This document shows, piece by piece, positions 1 through 11,060 of a stretch of DNA of 64,000 nt (positions within the stretch are counted from its first letter, which is position 1; every line of letters starts with the position of its first letter). The translations under genes were made by a program, and so were the position numbers. Source of the DNA: Herpomyces periplanetae (taxonomy: Eukaryota > Ascomycota > Laboulbeniomycetes > Herpomycetales > Herpomycetaceae); contig WMKJ01000032.1 of the NCBI GenBank assembly GCA_009733715.1, positions 49,327 through 113,326 of the forward strand, given 5' to 3'. The notes beneath the pieces are model-generated. The model had not been told where the DNA came from and searched no databases. It saw nothing but the letters and a program-made list of their open reading frames with translations.

Positions 1-1136
1 TTGTGTTGTAAGGTTCCCGGTAGTATCAAGGTCATGAAATTTTAAGAAGTATCCTTCATGATATAATTTACGTGAGTGAGCTGTAAGAAAGGAAAAGATT
101 GGTTGTAATTCTGGTGGGGTATCCTGGGAAGACATGGTTAAGGATGACAACACGAAACAAGAATAAGTGGAGGAAAAAAAGGGTTTAAAAGCAAAATAGT
201 GGAAAACTTAGAAGAAAGCGGGAGGAGGAAGAATTATGAAACTAGATTGTGATAAATATATGTAGGAGCTGGCAAGGGAAGAATTGACTGGAGAAATGTA
301 AAATTCGCCTCAAAAATGCTCGACCGTGAAAATTTATGTTCCAAAATCGGCTTTTTCGGTTAAGCTGCGTTCACATTCCCGGTGTGGCGCTGATTTGGTA
401 GACCTCGGCTGTTTCACCCTCGTGCCAGCCGGCATCCCGATCACGGCTATCCGTGCGTTTTGGCAGGGGGAAAAGTGATCGCCTGGGCTTTTCGGTAAGC
501 CCGATTCGAGAGCCGGCGCAAATTCTGGCAGCGCCGCCCCGCGCCGGCCCGGGTAATGCGATGCGACAATGCGCTGAATGCGCTGAATGCGACAATGCGC
601 CGGCACAACAAGCTCTATTCTTCAATTGCTTCACTAAACTAATGCGCCCGCGCTACAATGCCACTACGCCCTGCGATCCTAAATGTTAATGCTGCGTAAT
701 GCAACACAATAATTCATCCCTTGTTGCTTTGTCCTTTCCTCTCTATTATGTATTGCACCTCTTAGTTCTTCTCTATCCCATCCGTCCTCTCCTGTCCGTC
801 CCCGTCCTGTATACCCATAACGATTTTTACATCTACATCCGCACCTGCACCTACACCTACACCTACACCTATACATCCCATTATGCTCGGACTCGCTCCC
901 ATAGGCTCCCACATAGTTTTAATGGCTTTATAGCTCACTATAGCTCTGTATCGTCTTGCCACTAGCCGTCCCCACTACTTTGTTTTACTCAATAAAGTAA
1001 GCCTCTTGTGAGCTTTTAGCCGGTCGTTAAGGATCGGTTCCACCACACTCTTCTAGGTCTACTATTTTCACACTTTGCCCATTACACGTACAAACGAAAA
1101 TCAGCAGACGTCGTTTTCCCGATTATACCTTGTGAA
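1..1136. other. Gene-free 5' flank with GC-rich repeat block
   Basis: I see no convincing gene here. Positions about 400-620 form a GC-rich block containing short direct repeats (gcgctgaat twice, gcgacaatgcg twice). The stretch 700-1136 is pyrimidine-rich and leads into the gene at 1137. The short open frames in this stretch have no recognisable motif and overlap each other on both strands, so they are left out. Confidence 0.6.
841..874. repeat. (CACCTA)n microsatellite
   Basis: An imperfect six-base tandem repeat (cacctg/cacctac units, about five copies) lies in the presumed upstream leader of the gene at 1137. It is not the fungal telomere repeat and is isolated, so it is a simple internal microsatellite. 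Confidence 0.8.
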
Positions 1137-2216
1137 ATGTCTCCCGGCTCTCTGTCTCCTACGCGTTCACAATCAAATGGGATTAATTCGTGTGACAATT
1201 CCGTACAAACCTCGTATCCCAATGTTCTAACGTCGATTAATCGTACCGCTTCTCCCCTTAAATCCGCTTCAATGGACAATCAACCTTCATCCAAGGACTC
1301 TCAAATTCTTCAATCTTATTATCCGTCAACTACGGCTGATAATGCACTAAATTCATCACAGCCTTTTATAGCCGCCGGTCAACCTCCAACTCAACCGCCC
1401 TCACGTCCACCTCCACTTCCCCCTGCTCAGCTATCTAACACTGAGCCTATGAATGATACTACCACACGTCCTTCGTCTCCGCTTCGTACGCACGATAATG
1501 ATTATTATGATGATGGTGATGAGGTTGGCCATGGTGAAAGTGCTAATAGTAGCACTTCTAACGCATCAAGCCCCCCCGATTCCCCGTTGACAAATCTTGA
1601 TTGGCGCGACGTCGAAGAAAGGTTTCATGCTATGCTAGTTCAGCATAACACGCATGAGGCAAAACTCCTCGAACAATTCAATGCCTTAATTAGCGTAAGT
1701 TACTCCTTGTTTCACCCAACACGCTACCTTAACCTTACATTTTTTCCGTAAACTAACACTCCCGCCGCTCCAGTTCTTCAACGTTTGGGCTCAAACAGGC
1801 TCCATTCACGAGGTCGATCGGGCTTACAAACGGTACGTAAGCTTACTTTTAATCATTCATGAATTGTCAGCTAGTTTTAAGAGAATTTTGTCCCTTGTTC
1901 CTCACACTGCGGTGCACCGGCCCGTCCGACCACATGCACTCCCACACACACGCTAATGCATTGTTAACCCCACCGTAGCCTCAAAACGCGTGTGTTCCAT
2001 GTTCAACACTCCGAAAGTCTACTGGACCACAAACGTCAACACTGTACGTATTATAACACTCACTTTCGCTACACACGCATCCTCATTCCAATATATTTCT
2101 CTTAACTAATCCACATTTTCTCGTACCAATTTCACGTGAAAATACCAGATTTACGCGTTGTTCAAGCGTTTCAGCAAGCATTGAGTCTTCTCGACGGCAA
2201 ATTACTCTCCGCTTAA
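1137..2216 (+). CDS. Unrecognised protein with conserved-looking helical C-terminus
   Basis: I do not recognise this family. Four exons can be joined: 1137-1694, 1774-1832, 1979-2043 and 2149-2216, giving about 249 residues. All junctions are GT..AG with matching phases, and the joined frame closes at a TAA. Residues 1-150 are low-complexity, rich in Ser, Pro, Thr and Asn, with a proline run near residues 80-100, and look disordered. From about residue 155 the sequence becomes regular and helical: DWRDVEERFHAML, then LLEQFNALISFFNVWAQT, then AYKRLKTRVFHVQHSESLL, then VVQAFQQALSLLDGK. The contrast between a variable N-terminus and a dense helical C-terminus split over small exons argues for a real gene. 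No catalytic motif, signal peptide or membrane segment is visible. A role cannot be inferred. Confidence 0.7.
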
Positions 2217-3512
2217 TTGGATGATTCAATTTCACATATTTCTCCAACTTTTCATGTCCAAAATAATTTTACTGCGGCGCGTGACGGAGCGGTTTTGTGC
2301 GTATGTTTGTGCATGCATACGTATGAAAACGAATATACATGCATACACAAAAGTACATACGTGTACACTTGAAATCTCGCTTTGAAATCAAGTACCCGTA
2401 GTTCATATTGCCCTCTGTTTACCATTGTTTAACTTTGTCACATCACAAGTTCTTACGCCTCGGCTACCAATGCACGTTTATCATTAATCGTGACATTAGC
2501 TGCCGATTCTTTACCGTACTCAAATATTCCGATAACCGTTTGTTACATCGCCCTTATCGGACTTGCAACTCTGGCCCTATTCCCATTAAAATCATACTAG
2601 CTAGTAAATTTGAAATCAAACCTCAAAGCTTCTCTTTCGTCCCTGTGTAGCATAACTTAGTTTCACTGTGGATTCATAATCAATAATATCCTGGTTACCA
2701 TGTATACATCCCCTAACCGAAAATACCAATCCGCCAATTCCGCACCCGCTATTGTTACTCTGACAATCCAATCAACCCAATACTTTTACAACTCAACAGG
2801 CTAAGGAAATTATCTCTCGATATAATATGAAATCGGTCTTAAGCTCCCTTCCCCGCTCCATTGATTCCTTCCCCCAAACCTGTATCTTCCCCATCCTTAC
2901 CCCAAGCCCAATCCTTTGCACCGCCACAAGCCTCTTTCTTCCGTTCACGTGAGAATCTTCATTGTTTGTTTCGCCAGTTCCGGTGGCCACGTGTCACGAG
3001 TTATCGGCATCCCCGGCTTTACTCTCTGACGTCACGCAAATACCTCTCCACACTATACCGTTTTCACGTGAATCTGGCAGCTAGTATTTTAACTACTAGT
3101 CACGTGGCCTATACAAGAGAAAATGGCCTTTGGCGTTTTCCTTCAAAAAAATATTCAAATTATACATTGTAATCGCATCGTATCATATGTTACTCTGCTG
3201 TTTATCCACTTAGTTCAGTGGTTAATATTATTGTTAACTCTTTCACCTATTTGTTTAACCCTTACATACTTTTCGGATTCCCTATATCATATTTATTCAA
3301 TTAACCTCTGGTATAACTCTTTCGTTTTTCCATTTCTCTTTGGTTAAATCATCTTCCTCTTACTCGTATATCTTATACCCTTTAACACGATATTCTTACG
3401 AATATACTATTTTTCATAAATAAGGCAATGCGTGTACACACTCCACATATCTATTCCCCTTCTACTATATATTCATTTTTCCCCAATGTTACCCAACCTT
3501 ATCTTATTTGCT
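2217..3512. other. Tail-to-tail intergenic region with a promoter-like motif cluster
   Basis: This 1.3 kb lies between the 3' ends of the gene at 1137 and thioredoxin reductase. No conserved coding sequence is seen. It carries four CACGTG boxes and one TGACGTCA between 2946 and 3106, which would normally suggest a promoter. A 74-codon hydrophobic open frame starts at 3123, just downstream, but has no recognisable family. Confidence 0.55.
2946..3106. promoter_or_regulatory. Cluster of CACGTG and CRE-like sites
   Basis: CACGTG occurs at 2946-2951, 2988-2993, 3065-3070 and 3101-3106, and the palindrome TGACGTCA at 3027-3034. CACGTG is the core recognised by fungal bHLH factors of the Pho4/Cbf1/SREBP type, and TGACGTCA is the core for ATF/CREB bZIP factors. 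That factors bind here is inference; the site density is seen directly. Confidence 0.5.
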
Positions 3513-4806
3513 TTAGGATTTAATTGCCTTCTCAGAAAGCCACTTTTCGGCTTCAAGTGCTGCAATACATCCTGACCCAGCACTCGTAATAGCTTGGCGG
3601 TACTTCTTATCGTGTACATCACCAGCTGCAAACACACCTTCTACACTGGTAAGACTTTGTCCCGGCTTCGTGATAATGTATCCTTCACTATCAGTGTCAA
3701 CTTGGCCTTGTACAAGTGATGATGCCGGATCATGACCCACGGCATAAAATAATCCATTAACAGCAAGTACACTGTTTTTATGAGTTTCTTTGTTAATTAT
3801 CTTTAATCCGTTCATTAGGCCACCTTTTCGGTCTTCTCCAAGGATTTCGGTAGCTATTGTATTGTACATAATTTCAATTTTTTCGTGCTTTTCCAATCGA
3901 TGAGCGTTTATACGTGATGCACGTAATTCATTGCGTCGAACTAACAAGTAAACTTTGGAGGCTTTTTTACTCAAGTATAACGCTTCTTCAGCAGCTGTAT
4001 CTCCACCCCCAATTACTGCTAGTGGTTTTTGTCGAAATATCGGCAAGGAACCATCGCAAACTGCGCATGCACTGACACCGTAACCCCAATATCGCTCTTC
4101 ACCCGGTAAATTAAGTCGACGAGCTTTAGCTCCCGTTGCCATTATTATCGCATCGGCTGTGTGAACTTCCTCTTCTAAACTACTCTCATCGCCTACAGGA
4201 AACAATTGATACTTGAATGGCTGGCTTGTCAAGTCCAACTTTCCCACTGTTTGGGTAATGATTTTAGTTCCACACGCTTCCGATTGCTCCCGCATCGCTG
4301 CCTATTTTTAAATCGCATTGAAATGTTAAATGTGTACACGTATTTTAATTTTCATGTTAATTCTGCATACCATTAATTTGCTACCACTGATTGATTTGAA
4401 CCCGGGAAAATTCTCCACTTCATCAGTCGTAGTCAACTGACCCCCTGCCGCAATACCCAAAGCCAAAAATCCTTCGTACATCACCGCTATTATATTTTAT
4501 TAATTCCTGTCAGTTTAAAACTTCCCTTACATTATTCCAAATGATATTCTTTCTTCTGCCTTACGCTTCAAATCGGCTCGAGCTGCATAGATAGCTGCTG
4601 TATGACCAGCTGGCCCTGATCTGTATACATTGTTCAGCACAACGACAATTTGACGAACCAATCTTGACAGTGCGTTCTCTTCCTGCTCTTTCAAATGAAA
4701 CCCCGGTACTTTACCCGATAACTGTATGAATATTTCGATGCTTAGCTTGTTAACTGTGCTCATTCCCTTGCCTACACTGCAACCTACTGATTAACTTGGA
4801 ATGCAT
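3513..4806 (-). CDS. TRR1: Thioredoxin reductase (NADPH, low-molecular-weight type)
   Basis: This flavoenzyme passes electrons from NADPH through FAD to thioredoxin in the cytosol. The model is complement of 3513-4301, 4371-4486, 4565-4620, 4715-4721 and 4788-4806, giving about 328 residues, against about 320 for fungal homologues. The N-terminus reads [20 protein letters not shown], the FAD dinucleotide motif. That motif appears only if a 7-nt exon (4715-4721) is included. [16 protein letters not shown] follows. The redox centre is CAVC at about residues 145-148. The NADPH-binding [13 protein letters not shown] and the C-terminal FAD motif [16 protein letters not shown] are intact. There is no mitochondrial presequence. 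A CACGTG/CRE-rich region lies beyond its 3' end and two CRE palindromes lie about 830-880 bp upstream. Identity is certain; the first two exons are inference. Confidence 0.93.
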
Positions 4807-5186
4807 GTCCGTAGAATTAGCGCATGTGCGCGTAACAAAAGTCCGAAATTCCCACGGTCGAGACGTTAAATAATCCTTATTTAATGGTACCACGCGAGTA
4901 ACTCTTCCTACGCACACTCTGCAAAATATTCCAAAATTTTTATTCTGCTTAACGTATTTAGCAATCCTCACACAAATTAACATTGTTTATAACGCATTGC
5001 AATCAATCGCTTAGCATGTTAAACGTAGTATTAAAATTTTCTTAGTCCTCTAACGTGACATGTACCCACCGTGAAAGTTGAATGGAATTTTTGCGGCTTC
5101 CCCGTGTAAGCTACAATTTGGCGTAAATATTTGTTTGAAGAGCTAACTTCCCCCCTCTATCCAGGCTCAAACATACTAAACTGAAC

Positions 5187-5191
<5 letters not shown>

Positions 5192-5224
<33 letters not shown>
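5192..5224. repeat. (CA)n microsatellite
   Basis: An uninterrupted CA dinucleotide run of about 16 units, preceded by a slightly degenerate stretch from 5183. It is a simple sequence repeat in the upstream flank of thioredoxin reductase. Confidence 0.95.
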
Positions 5225-5226
<2 letters not shown>

Positions 5227-5634
5227 ACCCCCGCAATCGCTATTGCACCCTGTCGTTAAGCTAACTATTACTTCAAAGCATATCCATCAATTCATCACAT
5301 GATATTCGCGTAACCATAATTAGCAAAAGGAGCTCCGAAGCATGTGGATGCCATGGAGAGAAAAAAGGAATGCTAGACTGTTTAACACATACATGCACAC
5401 AAACGTTAATAAAAAGATCCACCTTCTCCACCGCCACTACTTTTATTGCTGGGTAAACTTTTTCCCCATAAGTTGTACCTCATGATATTTTACATGTATA
5501 GGATGAGCTAAAATCTTAACATAAAACACACCATCTACATAACACAATACCAATTATAGATAAACTTTCACTGATGGTCTTACACTCAACTCTCCAAACA
5601 CAATCGGCAACATTCACTAAAAATAGAAAGTAAG

Positions 5635-5687
5635 TGACGTCATGCCACGCCGGTTAGCACTAGCCACATATGCGTACAGTGACGTCA
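5635..5687. promoter_or_regulatory. Paired CRE-like palindromes
   Basis: The same sequence AGTGACGTCATG occurs twice: the TGACGTCA cores are at 5635-5642 and 5680-5687, exactly 45 bp apart. TGACGTCA is the consensus of ATF/CREB-type fungal bZIP factors such as Atf1 and Sko1, which are often linked to stress and antioxidant genes. The nearest start codon facing them is that of thioredoxin reductase, about 830-880 bp away. The regulatory link is inference. Confidence 0.5.
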
Positions 5688-5769
5688 TGGATAGTGAACG
5701 CGGGGGAAAAATGGGTCCCTTCAGCCCTACGGCCGGGAGTTGCTGGTCGCACCTTCCTTTGTTTACGAC

Positions 5770-8700
5770 CTATACTGTCAGCTTTTCGATAAATTTGGTC
5801 GCTTGCTCCATGGCTTCGTCAATTTTGTTAATGTTTGTTCCACTGCCTACAACAATATTACCTTTTCCTCCTGATTTGCCCCCAATTGTTTTGTTAATAC
5901 TTTCGGCCCATTTTCCCGCTGTTATTTCCTGACTTGGTTCTCCCACATATGTTCCATACGCTACTTTTTTATCCTCTTCATCCATTCCTATTACAAATGC
6001 TAAACTTAGCTTGTGCTTTGCCGATATAAACTTCATCACTTCACTAATCGTTTTTCCCGTAACATTTCCCGGTAACCGTATTACTTGACTCTTTTTGACG
6101 TCCCCTTCCAACCTTTTCTGTACTATTTCTTGTACTCTATTCATTTCTAATCTTTCAATTTCTTTCTTTTCACGGTTCATCCGTTTAACCAATGTTTCCA
6201 TTCGCTTTGCAACATTTCGCTTCGTTAGCATAGATATTTTCATATTCGTTAACTGTATTTGAGCTCGTTTTACTTCGCTTTCATTCTCCCTGCTATATCC
6301 TAAACTCTCCAACTTTTCCAACCATCTTTCAAACTTCTTAGCTTCTACTTGAGTTTCCATAGCTTCCTGTCCGGTTACGGCCATGATTCGACGAATTCCT
6401 TTCGCTATTCCACTTTCCTCTAATACAATTAACTTCTTAATTTCTCCCGTCTTGTTAACATGCGTTCCTCCGCAAAATTCAATGCTAATATTTCGCCATT
6501 CTACGTTCTTTACGTCCGTTAAGAGTTTTTCAACCGGAATCCCTATAGAAACTACTCGTACCGGATCTGGATAACTTTCTCCAAATACTGCTCGTACGCC
6601 ATTTATACGTTCCGCTTCTCTAATTGGAACATTCTTCGCATAAACTTCCGCATTCTTATCTATATACTCGTTGGATAGCTTTTCCGTCAATTCAATTTGC
6701 TCATCTGACATGGCCGTTTTATTCGTAAAATCAAATCGTAACTTTTCCGCCGCGACCAACGATCCTCTCTGATTCACTTCATCCCCCAGAACCTCACGTA
6801 GCGCATAGTTTAAGACGTGCGTTCCTGTATGATTATTTCGGATCGGTTGTCTACGAAGTTCATCATACTCACATATTACTGAATCTCCGACTTTAAACTC
6901 TCCATACTTCATGTAACCGGTATGTAATATATATCCACCGTACGCTTGTACGTCTTGCACGTCCAACTCCGCCATGCCATCAATTAACAATCGCCCATAA
7001 TCGGCCTCCTGTCCACCTTGTTCTGCGTAAAAGTTGGTCCTATCAAGAACAATTCCTAATTGTTTACTCGCATCAGTCGGACCGGATGATTCTACAAAGT
7101 TTTTGCCGTCAAAGATAACTTGAATAATCCCAATAATGTTAAGCTTGCCAAACTTGGCAGAGTCATCCGTTTTAGAAATCTTCATAGCAGATTCCAGTTC
7201 ATTAATCTGATGAACGTTCAACTTGACCTGATTAATATCGCCTTGACTTTGTCCCTTACTTGCTTCTCGAGCCATGGCTTGCGCTTGCTCCACTTCTTTA
7301 TCATTTATAACTAAACCGCGTTCTTGTGCCATAATTTTTGTCAAGTCAATCGGAAACCCGTACGTATCGTACAATCGCCAGACATCTACCCCTCTTAGTT
7401 TATTACTATTTCTCTGAATGCATTGCTGAGCATACTTTTCGAACATTCCTTCACCACGATCTAGGCTGCGAGCGAATGATAATTCCTCTTCATCCAATAT
7501 TTCTTGAACTTCTTCTTGCTTTTTAACAATTTCTGGAAAGGCCTCACCCATACATTCTACAACAGTTGGCACAATTTTGGAGAAAAAATTACCAATTTCT
7601 GCGTTAAAGTATTTGCGTGCATATCGCGCTCCCCGTCGCAAAACTCTGCGGACAACGTAACCTCGACCAACGTTGTTTGGCATCGCCCCATCACAAATTG
7701 AAAATGTTAGCATACGAACATGATCTGCGATAACTCGATATGCCGTATCAATCCCTGTAACATCGTCATTGTCAAACTTCCCGGTGTACGGAGGTGCACC
7801 AGTAACGCTTTGAATTCGATCAAATATCGGTTGAAAAATGTCCGTGTCGTAATTGGAATGTTTATCCTGAAGTACCGAAACAATTCGTTCAAAACCCATT
7901 CCCGTGTCGACATGCTTTTGAGGCAGAGGACGTAAACTACCGTCGGCTTCACGGTTAAATTGTATAAATACGTTGTTCCAAATTTCGAGTACATTGGGAT
8001 CATCTTGGTTAACTAACGAAGCTGCATTTCGTCCACCGACACGGTCGTAGTGAATTTCACTACATGGTCCACATGGACCCTGATCACCCATTTCCCAGAA
8101 GTTATCTTTGGAATTGCCCGGGAGAATATGATCTTCCATAACGCCAATGGCTTCCCAGTATGCCTTAGACTCGAAATCAGGCTCTAAATTTTTGGAAGCG
8201 TCACCTTCAAAGTAAGTAACGTATAGTCTACTTGGGTCTAGCCCGAATATCTTAACGAGTAGATCCCATGAATACGTGATGGAAGTTTCTTTAAAATAGT
8301 CACCGAAACTCCAATTTCCCAACATTTCGAAGAAGGTATGGTGATAACTATCTTTGCCTACATCATCTAAATCATTATGTTTGCCGCCAGCACGAATACA
8401 CTGTTACTCAAGTGAGATTAGTGAGAAATGGATATTAACCGTGCATATACTGGAAAATAAACAATAGGATGATGAATTGATCTGCAGGATTACAGTGCTT
8501 ACCTTTTGAGTGTTAACAGCACGTTTAAGCTGCGCTAAATCTGATTGAGGATCGACATTTCCGAGGAAAATTGGCTTGAACTGATTCATTCCAGCATTTG
8601 CAAAAAGAAGCGTAGGATCGGATAACGGTACCACGGGTGAGGATCGAACTTAACATAAGCATAAATATACGATTACTACATTTAACTAATCAAGTAGACA

Positions 8701-8852
8701 GTGACTGATGTAGTCGGGTCTCGTTATGCGCGCGAGAAAGAATTAACAAACTAACCGAATGTATGCCCACGTTTAAGAAAGTAATTGATAAATTCATGGC
8801 GTACTTTCGCCGCTGACCATTTAACAGGATTTACCGACATCGAGGAAGTCAT
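5770..8852 (-). CDS. ALA1: Alanyl-tRNA synthetase, cytosolic form
   Basis: This class II enzyme charges tRNA-Ala and edits mischarged Ser/Gly. The model is complement of 5770-8400, 8503-8648 and 8756-8852, 957 residues, matching the usual eukaryotic cytosolic length. The exon joins restore [19 protein letters not shown] and then [14 protein letters not shown], both hallmark motifs. The catalytic core continues with [15 protein letters not shown]. The editing domain shows NHTGTHVLN and the metal-binding FCGGTHV. A C-terminal C-Ala domain with GGKSGGKGN follows. The N-terminus ([12 protein letters not shown]) has no obvious mitochondrial presequence. A second in-frame Met at residue 5 is an alternative start. 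Fungi often make both forms from one gene through upstream non-AUG starts, which I cannot judge here. Confidence 0.96.
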
Positions 8853-9513
8853 GGTTGGTAAATCTGGTTAATTAGCGTAAACGCGGATGAATTCAAGTTA
8901 AGGGTGACGAGTTAATTCTCTGAAAGATAAAAATCCGTCTTCGCTAATATGCAGAGTATATTTGGTATTTGTGAATATTAGCCAAATCGGAACAAAATGT
9001 ATATCATCCATTCATCCAAGTATACTTAACAAGGTCCTGACGTGACAAACCTACAAAAGCTTCTCTACCCCCACGTACCCTAAAATGAAAAAAATGTTTG
9101 CTTAATATTAATCAACTTTTAATTGTTGTGTAGGAATCCTGTCATGTATCCAAACCTTTTCACAAAGAAGAACCTTTCCCCACCACACATCACGAACGGA
9201 CTAGAAAATTCCAAAGCATCTTGCTGATTAATACAGGCACGTGCACTAGTCTGATATCTTCCCGTTTGAGATATATGAAGAGACGAGATGGTTTGCGATA
9301 TTCTGGGATGAGGTGAATCTTGAGTATTTTGTGGGACGAGATCAGATGAAATATACATTTTGGGTGTTAAGTCGCATTTTGTTCAGTATAGATTAAGATG
9401 CTGCTCTACAGTTTATAGAATATCTTGCGCTGGCTTACTACTGAGCTCATCACCATTCTTATATTTATGGTTAGGTGTGCTCGAATGAATATGATGATAA
9501 TTAATAATTGATC
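8853..9513. promoter_or_regulatory. Divergent promoter region ALA1 / unknown gene
   Basis: These 661 bp separate two start codons that face away from each other, so both promoters should lie here. A 79-codon open frame on the minus strand (9119-9358) has no recognisable motif and is treated as noise. No clear TATA box or strong motif cluster is visible. Confidence 0.5.
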
Positions 9514-10261
9514 ATGATGTCTTCTACAATCGCAGGGGTTAAAAGACCCCGTGAAACGTTGACATCTGGTGACGATGTTCGGTTTGTGAAGCGTTTTAAC
9601 TTGCTCGAGATAGGTAAGTCAACAAGTTGAAGGGAGCTCTGTTTGAGTATTAAAGTTAAATGGTTTACTTGATTAAACATTTTTCACTAATAAGTCGAGA
9701 GGTTAAGACTCAAAACTTAAGCTTAATCTTTCAAATAGAACATTTACTTCCCAAGAAAGTAGTTCGGATAATTCAACGGCTAGCAATATAAAATTAGATC
9801 GTACTATAATAAATGATCTCGATGCCGAATTATCAGAAATTGCAGCTTACGAACTACATGAGAATCAACCCACATTCATTGAAGAAATTGAACGACAGCT
9901 TGCACCAATACCAAAATTTCTTTTACGGCCCCCAGATTCTTTGCGACCTTCATCTATGAATCAGTTAGTTTTATATGCCGTTCCGAAATCTATATCAGTA
10001 CCCACAGAAATGGACGGCGTTCACAGGGCTATCGCTGATTATAGGCAGCGGATCCAAACCGACCACTTTCCAAGTTCACCGCTACCTCATCCACTATCTA
10101 TCTCAGCCAACCGATCTTCTTCAACTTCCGATGATAAATCATCTTTAACAGGCCACACTACTTCGAGCGCTATGCCATATAATACTAGCCCGTCAATTCC
10201 CTCGACTACATCTCATAATATCGCTTTTAAAGATGTGGATGCCATGGAAGTCGACGACTAA
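9514..10261 (+). CDS. Small unknown protein, probably nuclear
   Basis: I do not recognise this protein. Two exons, 9514-9613 and 9756-10261, give 201 residues; the join uses GTAAGT and an AAG acceptor and keeps the frame. The N-terminus contains basic patches (GVKRPRE, FVKRFNLLE) that resemble nuclear localisation signals. A regular central segment follows, from NDLDAELSEIAAYEL to EEIERQLAPIPKFLLRPPDS, predicted helical and acidic and then proline-rich. The remainder is Ser/Thr-rich and ends with an acidic tail (DAMEVDD). The regular central block and codon pattern argue for a true gene. The tail and basic N-terminus suggest a small nuclear regulatory protein, which is inference only. Alternative acceptors upstream hit stop codons. 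Confidence 0.6.
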
Positions 10262-11060
10262 CTTTCTTCGTCCGATTAGGAGATGCGATGAAAAATACAA
10301 TGCGTACACTTTATAAAATTTAACAACTAAACGTGATCATGTAGAATAACTTAACTTAGTAATTTCATGACAAAATGCATAACTATTCACGGCTATATCA
10401 TACATATACATGTACCTCAAACATGGTAAACAGACTCCGTGACGTTAGACGTATCGCGAAGGTACGAATAAGCTTTATGTCAATCAGTTTTTAAATATCA
10501 TGCTAGACATCCATACACCTTTTATTGACCCCAACTACAGATTCGCACATGCACATATGCTGATATTATTCACTAAGCTTGCGATATATACCAAATAAGA
10601 CCATCATTGGCGTAACTGAATGCATACGAAAAATAGCAAATTGGGCGTAGAAAAGGAAAAGGTAAACTTCGACAATTGATCGAACAATGCGTTGTGCTGA
10701 GTTGCTTTTGGGAATTTAAATCCCACAGTGAAACGTCAATCCAGAGTAGAAGACACCTACAAAGAAGGCACAATGATGATGAGGGTGTCAAGTAAGCATA
10801 GACATGAGTGTATATAAGACCGTGTTGGAAATGTACGTCAATGTAAATCAATATCATAAGGTATACGTCAGATCTTGTTAATCCCAAGAATTCGCAGAAA
10901 ATATGATCCACGCAGAGAAAGAACGAGCTCCGAAGTGTTAATTCCGTGTATAGGAGCGTTAAAACTGAATGTCACGCACACCGACCGTCAAACTATTTCT
11001 GAAATATTGTAAATCATGTAGTTTCAAGTATAATGATAAAATAGCAAAATATATTTCCCG
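10262..11060. other. Convergent 3' flanks, no gene seen
   Basis: About 800 bp between two gene ends. A 112-codon open frame on the minus strand (10573-10911) has no recognisable family and an erratic composition. I treat it as chance. Confidence 0.55.

Larger units (their letters stand above)
4807..5769. other. Intergenic region between TRR1 start and ALA1 end
   Basis: This presumably contains the TRR1 promoter on the minus strand and the 3' flank of the alanyl-tRNA synthetase gene. It holds a CA microsatellite (5192-5224) and two TGACGTCATG elements 45 bp apart near 5635 and 5680. No coding sequence is supported. Confidence 0.6.

Noticed and set aside
841-874. CACCTA repeat as an interstitial telomere
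   Set aside because: The unit does not match TTAGGG-type fungal telomeres on either strand and is isolated.
2861-3172. 103-codon + strand open frame
   Set aside because: Low-complexity and overlapping the motif cluster; no family resemblance and another frame on the opposite strand.
5183-5224. CA repeat as a possible telomere or mobile-element end
   Set aside because: It is a plain dinucleotide microsatellite without flanking inverted repeats or target duplications.
9119-9358. 79-codon minus-strand open frame between ALA1 and the next gene
   Set aside because: No motif and no convincing splice partners; it falls in the shared promoter of two divergent genes.
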